Below the pieces are notes generated by a model. The model saw nothing but the letters and a program-made list of their open reading frames with translations, ran no database searches and was not told the origin of the DNA. The translations under genes and the position numbers were made by a program. Shown in pieces: positions 58,329 through 64,000 of a stretch of 64,000 nt of DNA; the stretch's first letter is position 1, and each line of letters opens with the position of its first letter. The DNA is from Verrucomicrobiaceae bacterium. GTDB taxonomy: Bacteria > Verrucomicrobiota > Verrucomicrobiia > Verrucomicrobiales > Verrucomicrobiaceae. The stretch spans positions 80,410 to 144,409 of the forward strand of contig JAIXYN010000060.1 of NCBI GenBank assembly GCA_027490195.1, written 5' to 3'.

Positions 58329-59555
58329 TTACTTATCTTTGGACGTGGCGATGGGCATGATGCCGAGCTCGCGGGCGTCGGGGATGGAGATGAGCTGGAT
58401 GTCGGGGTCGGCGTCTTCGGAGTCGTCTTCGAGCTGATCTTTGTATTCTTTGAGGCTGGCGTTGCCGATTTTGACGGCGCTGGTGAAGGTCTTGTAGGAG
58501 GCTTTGAAGTCGGTGAGTTTGGCTTTCTCGGTGAGGTTGGCGATTTCTTCGACGGATCTGATTTCGTCGTTGCCGAGCATGGTGGTTTCGAGGCCGATGC
58601 GTTTGGCGTCTTCGCCATCGCCGAGGTCGAAGGCGAGGAAGCAGTGGCCGGGGACCATGACGAGGTAGGAGGTGATGCCGATCTTGCTGAGGACGGAGGC
58701 CATGAGGACGGAGCCGTCAACGCAGTTGGCCTGGGTGGCTTTGACGGAGTCGTCGAGGAAGCGGACGGTCTGGCAGACGACGGATTTGCTGGGGGTGGTG
58801 TGGGAGACGTCGCTGTATTTGATGCCGCGGCGCTGGAGGGCATTCCAGACGGCGAAGACTTGCATCATGACATCTTTGGGTTCTTCGGACTGGTAGCCGG
58901 AGAAGTCGGAGACGATGCCGCTTTTGAGGGCTTCCTTGAGGATCATGTCCACTTCGGGGTGGTTTTCGTTCACGTAGGCGGCGAAGAGCCAGGAGAAGTC
59001 GTCGAAGTCTTCGCCTTCTTCATCCATCAGGACGTAGAACATGCAGTCGTTGAGGGAGCGCATGACGTAGGTCTCGGTGCTTTCGGGAATGTCGATGCCG
59101 TTGACGGTGGCTTTGAAGGTGACATTCACCGGGCGCTGCTGGCGTACTTTCAGCAGGGCTTCGTAGTCCCAGATGGCCTTGGGGAGGATGCGCGCTTCGC
59201 CTGCTTTGGTGATTCTGGTGACTTTGCCTTTCCAGGTGGAGGGCTTGAGGTAGCCGTCGATGGAGATGGTGACTGTGACATCGGCGTTTTTGGGCAGGCC
59301 TGCGAGATCCACGGCGAGCCAGCCGTTTTCATCGCCATAGATGGGGATGTCTGTTTTCTTGGGCTTGGGGTCGTCGGCGGTCTTTTTGTCTTCGGCATCC
59401 TGGTCGTCGCCGTTCCAGTCCACGGTGGCGGTGGAAATGATGGCGCTGGGATAAATTTCCTGCTCTGTGTAGGACCAGGGATCGAGGGTGACTTCTGCGT
59501 GCAGCCAGGAAGTGAGGACGGTGAAGAGAAGCAGGGAGGTGAGGCGGGGGAGCAT
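58329..59555 (-). CDS. exported transglutaminase-like protein
   Basis: From the ATG at 59555, 408 residues with a signal peptide (MLPRLTSLLLFTVLTSWLHA). The mature part begins with a Trp/Tyr-rich beta stretch and an acidic-basic linker (DDQDAEDKKTADDPKPKK). The C-terminal half has TQANCVDGSVLMASVLSKIG followed by VPGHCFLAFDL, which fits the Cys-His part of the transglutaminase/cysteine-protease fold; a further acidic residue follows (GDGEDAKRIGLETT). Enzymatic activity is inference. It may act on envelope proteins. The following 240 bases to 59795 contain only a short tandem repeat and the start region of the next gene, divergently oriented. Confidence 0.7.
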   Translation of the reverse strand: MLPRLTSLLLFTVLTSWLHAEVTLDPWSYTEQEIYPSAIISTATVDWNGDDQDAEDKKTADDPKPKKTDIPIYGDENGWLAVDLAGLPKNADVTVTISIDGYLKPSTWKGKVTRITKAGEARILPKAIWDYEALLKVRQQRPVNVTFKATVNGIDIPESTETYVMRSLNDCMFYVLMDEEGEDFDDFSWLFAAYVNENHPEVDMILKEALKSGIVSDFSGYQSEEPKDVMMQVFAVWNALQRRGIKYSDVSHTTPSKSVVCQTVRFLDDSVKATQANCVDGSVLMASVLSKIGITSYLVMVPGHCFLAFDLGDGEDAKRIGLETTMLGNDEIRSVEEIANLTEKAKLTDFKASYKTFTSAVKIGNASLKEYKDQLEDDSEDADPDIQLISIPDARELGIMPIATSKDK

Positions 59556-59583
59556 GGGGGGAGGGGACTGAAGGCGGAGGGGG

Positions 59584-59622
59584 CTGAAAACTGGGAACTG
59601 AAAACTGGGAATTGAAAATTGG
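59584..59622 (+). repeat. short tandem repeat, 14-bp unit
   Basis: The unit CTGAAAACTGGGAA occurs exactly at 59584-59597 and 59598-59611 and in degraded form at 59612-59622. It lies between the divergent transglutaminase-like and NMNAT-NAD kinase genes and may be a slippage product. Confidence 0.75.
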
Positions 59623-59795
59623 CCGGAGTTTTTTTGCGGTGAGCGCTGGGGGAGGCCAGAGGGCGGCCAATCCAACATGCGACGATTCCTGCTGCTTCAG
59701 CAATACATCAGGGCCGCCAAGATTTCCATGCCGGTTGAACGTAAAGGATGGCTTCTGGCTGCTTGCACTCGTTTGGACCACTGGCAGGGTGGGGC

Positions 59796-61178
59796 ATGCC
59801 CAAGCGCATTGCTATTTTTGGAGGCAGTTTTAATCCCCCGGGGAACCACCATGCTGCCATCGCCCTGCGGCTGGCGCAGGATTTTGATGAGGTGCGGGTG
59901 ATCCCCTGCGGACCACGGCCGGACAAGCCGGAGACGGACACCGTGCCTTCGGTGTATCGTGCAGCGCTGGCGGACATCGTGTTTGGCGGGCTGCCCAAGG
60001 TGAGCGTGGATCTCTCGGATTTTGAGCAGGAGACCTTCACGCGGAATCATGAGCTGCAGCGGCGCTTTGAAAGCGAAGGGGAGCTGTGGCATGTGGTAGG
60101 GGCGGATCTGGTGACGGGGGGCGCAAGCGGTGAGTCGCTGATCCAGCGCACCTGGGCGCATGGGCTGGAGCTGTGGCAGCAGGCGAACTTTGCGGTGCTG
60201 AAGCGGCCGGGCTACACGCTGCATGACAATGATCTGCCTCCGCATGCGCAGGTCATTGAGCATCTGGTCGAAGGCTCCAGCACGGCGATCCGCGAGCATT
60301 TGAGCCATGGTAAGCGTGTGGGTGATCTGGTGCCGCCACGTGCGGAGGCCTACCTGACGCGCTACGGCCTGTACCGTGCGCCGGTGCCGGGGAGCTGGGC
60401 GCGGGGCACACTGGAGGATGCGAAGTTTTTTCTGCAGGCGGACGTGGAAATCCCAAGGGTGCGTGAGCTGAGTAAGCTGCTGGATGGCCGGCATGTGGCT
60501 GCGGGGGAGGCGGATTTCATCAACGTGATCGGCGGGGACGGGGCGATGCTGCGGAGCATCCGCGAGCACTGGCGGAAGAGGCTGCCGTTCTTTGGCGTCA
60601 ATGCGGGGCACCTGGGGTTTTTGCTGAACGGGCTGGAGCAGGTAACGGCGAATTCGTTTCCGCCGAGTGATGTGATTTTCCGCCAGATGCCGATGCTCTT
60701 CCTTGAATTTGAGGATGAGGAGGGGCGCAGGCATCCGGCGCATGGGTTCAATGATTCGTGGCTGGAGCGCGCGACGAGCCAGTCGGCGTGGCTGGAGATC
60801 ACTGTGAATAACGTGCGTCGAATTCCCAAACTGGTGTGCGATGGGGCGCTGGTGGCGACGGCGGCTGGATCGACTGCGTATGCGCGGAGCATGGGGGCTG
60901 CGCCGCTGCTGGCGGATACGCCGGCGTGGTTACTTGTGGGCTCGAATGTGCTGCAGCCGGCGCATTGGCGCAGTGCGCTGCTCTCTCCCGACACGACGGT
61001 GGAGATCCGGAACATCGACCCAAAGCACCGTCCGGTGCAGGCGTATGTGGACGGCCTCAGCATGGGGCGTGTGGTGGCGCTGCATGCGCGGCTGTCGCGT
61101 GCGGCGGCGGCGGAGCTGGTGTTTTGTGCCAGCCACGACATGGCGGAAAAGATTGCAGCGATCCAGTTTGGCGCATGA
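59796..61178 (+). CDS. bifunctional fusion: NMN/NaMN adenylyltransferase + NAD kinase
   Basis: 460 residues. Residues 1-205 are a NadD-type adenylyltransferase: IAIFGGSFNPPGNHHAAIAL carries the nucleotidyltransferase start with His18-His19, and GSSTAIREHL (161-166) is the ISSTxIR-type C-terminal motif. Residues about 225-460 are an NAD kinase: GGDG at 246-249 (catalytic Asp248), NAGHLGFLLNG at 269, and VATAAGSTAYARSMGA, the conserved NAD-binding loop. So one chain could carry mononucleotide to dinucleotide to NADP. The nucleotidyl motif is unusual, with Pro-Gly-Asn before HH instead of the usual PxHxGH spacing. The ATG at 59796 follows an AGGGTGGGG site. The stop overlaps the next ATG. Either domain alone is standard; the joined form is what is odd. 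Confidence 0.85.
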   Translation: MPKRIAIFGGSFNPPGNHHAAIALRLAQDFDEVRVIPCGPRPDKPETDTVPSVYRAALADIVFGGLPKVSVDLSDFEQETFTRNHELQRRFESEGELWHVVGADLVTGGASGESLIQRTWAHGLELWQQANFAVLKRPGYTLHDNDLPPHAQVIEHLVEGSSTAIREHLSHGKRVGDLVPPRAEAYLTRYGLYRAPVPGSWARGTLEDAKFFLQADVEIPRVRELSKLLDGRHVAAGEADFINVIGGDGAMLRSIREHWRKRLPFFGVNAGHLGFLLNGLEQVTANSFPPSDVIFRQMPMLFLEFEDEEGRRHPAHGFNDSWLERATSQSAWLEITVNNVRRIPKLVCDGALVATAAGSTAYARSMGAAPLLADTPAWLLVGSNVLQPAHWRSALLSPDTTVEIRNIDPKHRPVQAYVDGLSMGRVVALHARLSRAAAAELVFCASHDMAEKIAAIQFGA

Positions 61179-62023
61179 TCAGAGCGTTACAAAAAGACGA
61201 CGAGTTGCTGGCCGATATGGAGGCTGCTACGCTGGACGAGGACAAGCTGCATGTGTGGTGGCTGGGGCAGAGTGGGTTTCTGGTGCAGTGGGCCGGGGAG
61301 CGGATGCTGTTTGACCCCTATCTCTCCGATTCACTCACGGAAAAATACGCCGCCACCGACAAGCCGCATGTGCGGATGACGGAGCGCTGCATGGACCCGC
61401 GCAGGCTGACGGGCATCAGCCGAGTGACGGCCAGCCACGTGCATACGGACCACCTAGATGCTGCGACGCTGGTGCCGCTGGCGGAGGCGAATCCGGGCTT
61501 CCGGCTTTACCTGCCGCATCCGATCATTCCTGAAGCGCAAAAGCGGCTGGGAGATGCTGAGGTGGTGTACTGTGGCACGGGGGATCGCGATAAGTATTTC
61601 GAAGGGAAGTGGGAGATCCGCGGTGTGATTGCCAAACACAATGAGGTGCTGCGTGATGAAAATGAGGACTGCCACTTCACGGGTTTTTTGGTGAGGTGCG
61701 GGCCGTTTACGATCTACCACAGCGGGGACACGCTGTGGCACGATGACATGGTGAGTGTGGTGCGTGATTTTGCCTGTGATCTGATGCTGCTACCGATCAA
61801 TGGGAACCGGCCGGAGCGGCGGGTGGCGGGCAATCTGAACGGGACGGAGGCGGCGGCGTTGGCGAAGGTGGGCGCTGCGAGGCTGGTGGTGCCGTGCCAC
61901 TACGACATGTTTGAATTTAACACGGAGACGCCGGATGAATTTGTGACGGCGTGCGAGAGGCTGGGACAGGCGTGCAGGGTGATGCGGTGCGGGGAGAGGA
62001 TAGAAATGACGAAACCAGAATGA
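61175..62023 (+). CDS. metallo-beta-lactamase-fold hydrolase (UlaG-like)
   Basis: 282 residues. The metal motif is SHVHTDHLD (His88, His90, Asp92, His93), later ligands in YHSGDTLWHDD and VVPCHYDMFEFN, and the start VWWLGQSGFLVQWAGERMLF resembles UlaG/L-ascorbate-6-phosphate lactonase-like members. The ATG at 61175 forms ATGA with the stop of the NMNAT-NAD kinase gene, so both are translated together. A role in repair or turnover of a sugar or nucleotide derivative is possible but not shown. Confidence 0.88.
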   Translation: MIRALQKDDELLADMEAATLDEDKLHVWWLGQSGFLVQWAGERMLFDPYLSDSLTEKYAATDKPHVRMTERCMDPRRLTGISRVTASHVHTDHLDAATLVPLAEANPGFRLYLPHPIIPEAQKRLGDAEVVYCGTGDRDKYFEGKWEIRGVIAKHNEVLRDENEDCHFTGFLVRCGPFTIYHSGDTLWHDDMVSVVRDFACDLMLLPINGNRPERRVAGNLNGTEAAALAKVGAARLVVPCHYDMFEFNTETPDEFVTACERLGQACRVMRCGERIEMTKPE

Positions 62024-62242
62024 CGGAGGACGGAGTGTGAGGTGAGGTGAGGGAAGAGGGAAAGGCTGGTAAAAGATTGGGGGTAAAAGATTTTTAGGAT
62101 TGGATGGCTGGTGAGCTTTTTGGCTGCCTGATGTTGGGGCGGACGAAGAGGCGTGAGGACGCGGTCTGGTGACAAGGGCGGAGGTTTCCAGACTTTGGAT
62201 CTGGAAAAGGCGAGGTGCCTTGAGGTGGAGGCAAGCGGGACG

Positions 62243-62680
62243 CTATTTGGCGATGGCCTGGCCGGTGGCGACCCATGCGTTGAAGCCGCCTTTGAGGAGG
62301 AGGATGTCTTTGAAGCCGAGCTTATGCATCTCTACGGCTATGGATTGGGCGCGGCCGCCGATGGCGCAGTGGACGATGCAGGGCTTGGTCTTGTCGAGCT
62401 TTGCCAGAGCATCGAGGGTCTTCTGGCCGTGGAAGTAGTCGAGGTTGAGTGAATTGAGGATGTAGCCACGGGTGTGGCGCTCGTCCTCGGTGCGGACGTC
62501 GATGATGAGGGTGTCCGGGTGATCGACGAGCTGGCGCACGACCTTTTCCGGGGCGATTTCGTGAACTTCGGGTGGAACAACCACTGCGGGTGGTAGCAAG
62601 GAGCTGCCGGGGGGCTCTGCTGCGAAGACAGCCGTGCAGAGTCCGAAGAGCAGGAATGCTGGCAGGAGGAGGGAGTTCAT
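62243..62680 (-). CDS. exported rhodanese-domain protein
   Basis: 145 residues with a Sec signal peptide (MNSLLLPAFLLFGLCTAVFA). The rhodanese fold shows LIIDVRTEDERHTRGYI and the active-site loop IVHCAIGGRAQS with the nucleophilic cysteine, followed by LLLKGGFNAWVATG. It is expected to act in the periplasm on persulfide or related sulfur species, or as a binding protein. It is convergent with the MBL-fold gene; the 219 bases between hold a GAATGACGGA-type word like the one in the 26.3 kb inverted repeat and nothing else notable. Confidence 0.9.
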   Translation of the reverse strand: MNSLLLPAFLLFGLCTAVFAAEPPGSSLLPPAVVVPPEVHEIAPEKVVRQLVDHPDTLIIDVRTEDERHTRGYILNSLNLDYFHGQKTLDALAKLDKTKPCIVHCAIGGRAQSIAVEMHKLGFKDILLLKGGFNAWVATGQAIAK

Positions 62681-63089
62681 GAAGTGCGGAAATGTGCCTC
62701 TTTGTGGCGAGTTGGCGAGCGGAACTCACCCGCTGGTTGGTCATTTGGTATGGCAGATTGATCAGATAAAGAGACGGGAAGAGGGAACATTAGGAGCCCT
62801 GGGAATGCTCGATCTTTGACAGGCATGAATGGCACTTGATGAGTCTAAAGATCCCCCTTCGTGAGAAGGATGGCGGATGATCTCACAGGCTGGCTGGGGA
62901 AGTGCGCAGTGAGTTTTGAACCGAACAGCGCGAAGAATGGTAGGTGTCTGTGCGCGCACGGCAAATGCTGGGGAGCACGAAGGTCCTCGCAGTCGGGCGC
63001 TTTGGCGGAGATGGCGCTGGGCGATGAAATGCCCTGGACGCCAAACACGACCAACCTACAGCCCCGAGCGCCGGGTCTTGCATCTGTTT

Positions 63090-63129
63090 GGAAACAGGTT
63101 TCCGCTGCGTCTGGAATACAGACCTGTTT
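63090..63129 (+). other. stacked hairpin element
   Basis: GGAAAC/GTTTCC (63090-63103), GTCTG/CAGAC (63109-63123) and the enclosing AAACAGGT (63092-63099) with ACCTGTTT (63122-63129) allow two alternative folds. No T tract that would make it a simple terminator. Confidence 0.4.
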
Positions 63130-63267
63130 TAAGTTGTGCGTGGTATTACCAAAATAGAATTAAGGGAGGGCTTCGTGGATTTTGAGGGCAGGGGGGCGTT
63201 TGAGAGCAACGGGTGCGCGGCGGAGGTCCATTCAGGCGCTGCTGGTGAGCTTGGTGTGTCACGAGTG

Positions 63268-63431
63268 CGCTGGGTTTGCTTCCCGATCTTGTTGCCGGAA
63301 ACCCAGGGCGGCGCTCGCTGAGGCTTGCTTGCTGGGCTGAATCCGCAGCCCTTCAGGGCTCAAAAAGACTGAGACAGAATGGCTGCAAAGGTTCGAAACT
63401 GCCTCTTAATTAAGTGCCATTCTTGACAGGC
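63268..63431 (+). repeat. dispersed repeat, copy 2
   Basis: Second copy of the repeat at 57453-57615, same orientation. The 60-odd bases at 63360-63422 differ from copy 1 at only a few positions. After it copy 2 reads TTGACAGGC where copy 1 reads ATGACTGGC. A reverse partial copy begins at 62818. Confidence 0.8.
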
Positions 63432-63772
63432 TTTTATCATATATAAAAATCATAAAACGAGGTAGGGCGACTGAGTTGATGAGCGGGCGGCTCCATGGAA
63501 TGCGCCCCTGCGAGTGCTGAGCAAGGCTGGCTAGGGCTGCCTGTAAGAGTGAAACCCACTGATCAGCAGAGGAATAAGAGGGGGGAAGAGTGTCTGGCCT
63601 GGAGTGTGGAGGTTGCAATCCTGTTACCCAGACTGTTGAAAAAAGAGTAAAAACCACTCAAATCATACCATGCAGATCATTTGAAAACGAAGAAACGATC
63701 TTCCGACAGAGGCGCTAAAGGGTCTTTTATACGTGGTAAATCATTCTATTTGTAAAAAGTATGAAAAAATTG

Positions 63773-63801
63773 TTGAATTCGATTATGGAAAATATTACAA
63801 T
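63773..63801 (+). promoter_or_regulatory. candidate promoter of the prepilin gene
   Basis: TTGAAT at 63773-63778 and TACAAT at 63796-63801 are 17 bases apart in an AT-rich stretch, 84 bases before the ATG at 63886. The sequence fits a sigma-70-type promoter reasonably well. Confidence 0.5.
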
Positions 63802-63885
63802 TAAAATGAATTGAGGCTGAGCAACTCCACAAAGCTGATCACCTCGAAGCAATGCCAACAGCCAAACACACACAGACAACACACT

Positions 63886-64000
63886 ATGAAAAACATTAAG
63901 CTCAACACCTCCCGCAAAGCTGGCTTCAGCCTCGTGGAAATGCTCGTCGTCATCGCCATCATCGGCATCATCGCCGCTATCGCGATCCCAAACATCGGCA
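63886..64000 (+). CDS. type IV prepilin-like/pseudopilin protein (partial, N-terminus only)
   Basis: The first 38 codons read MKNIKLNTSRKAGFSLVEM followed by LVVIAIIGIIAAIAIPNIG. This is the prepilin-peptidase signal (cleavage between Gly and Phe, Glu at +5) with its hydrophobic helix, as in type IV pilins and type II secretion pseudopilins. Verrucomicrobia and Planctomycetes have many such N-methylation-domain proteins. The window ends inside the gene, so pilin or pseudopilin cannot be told apart. Confidence 0.9.
   Translation, partial: MKNIKLNTSRKAGFSLVEMLVVIAIIGIIAAIAIPNIG

Larger units (their letters stand above)
62681..63885. other. 1205-base non-coding region before the prepilin gene
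   Basis: No supported gene. It contains a short inverted partial copy of the dispersed repeat (62818-62840), a cluster of hairpins at 63090-63129, the second full copy of the dispersed repeat (63268-63431), and a strongly AT-rich stretch from about 63650 with a promoter candidate (63773-63801). Confidence 0.6.

Noticed and set aside
60836..61174. N-terminal extension of the MBL-fold protein by 113 residues
   Set aside because: It lies inside the NAD kinase domain in another frame and is Gly/Cys/Ala-rich; the ATGA overlap at 61175 is a far better start.
62861..63157. 98-codon open frame in the region before the prepilin gene
   Set aside because: It runs through the hairpin cluster; no family, no convincing ribosome site.

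Overview
The window looks like chromosomal DNA of a GC-rich Verrucomicrobiota bacterium, probably close to Verrucomicrobiaceae such as Prosthecobacter. This is inferred from gene content: a DUF1549/DUF1553 plus DUF1501 plus WD40 operon, a secreted sulfatase, a TIGR04073 exosortase-associated small protein, a MoxR/DUF58/BatA-type operon, and many small exported proteins. I see no plasmid or phage backbone, no CRISPR array and no intact insertion sequence.

Layout. 0-3.4 kb: end of a nucleotide-sugar/surface-glycan operon (PLP sugar aminotransferase, SAM methyltransferase, family 2 glycosyltransferase, cupin 3,4-ketoisomerase), then a translationally coupled membrane histidine kinase and NarL-type regulator (3.4-5.2 kb) and a TMTC-like membrane protein with TPRs. 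7.3-12.4 kb (minus): the DUF1549/DUF1501/WD40 operon and a membrane-anchored alpha/beta hydrolase. 12.6-14.5 kb: an orphan paralogue of the first kinase, a frameshifted DUF433 antitoxin gene, a small lipoprotein and a decayed copy of the kinase tail. 14.5-20.9 kb: exported protein, PurL, an AbiEii-like nucleotidyltransferase with a small partner, a Tm-1-like protein, a LURP-one-like protein and DUF167. 20.9-30.5 kb (minus): two VWA membrane proteins, DUF58, MoxR, IspF, a PHP hydrolase with a 194-residue basic Pro/Ala/Lys tail, and a membrane protein. tRNA-Thr(CGT) and tRNA-Arg(ACG) flank a sulfatase, the TIGR04073 protein, gatC and gatA.

35.9-49.7 kb is one 4617-codon gene for a giant exported M36 metallopeptidase carrying Calx-beta-like, choice-of-anchor-D, about sixteen ELWxxDGT and six Kelch-type repeats. 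49.8-57.4 kb is a two-component signalling island showing duplication and decay: a receiver remnant, a PAS kinase with its NarL regulator, a duplicated regulator whose phospho-acceptor Asp is Glu, a PAS kinase/Rcp1-like regulator/hybrid kinase operon, and a final PAS gene broken by an internal stop and lost 3' end. 57.4-58.3 and 62.7-63.9 kb are non-coding and share a dispersed repeat. Between them lie a transglutaminase-like exported protein, a single-chain fusion of NMN adenylyltransferase and NAD kinase coupled to a metallo-beta-lactamase-fold hydrolase, and an exported rhodanese. The window ends inside a type IV prepilin-like gene.

The most interesting items are the NMNAT-NAD kinase fusion, the Glu-substituted tandem response regulator, the giant repeat protein and the basic-tailed PHP enzyme. 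All functions are inferred from sequence alone.
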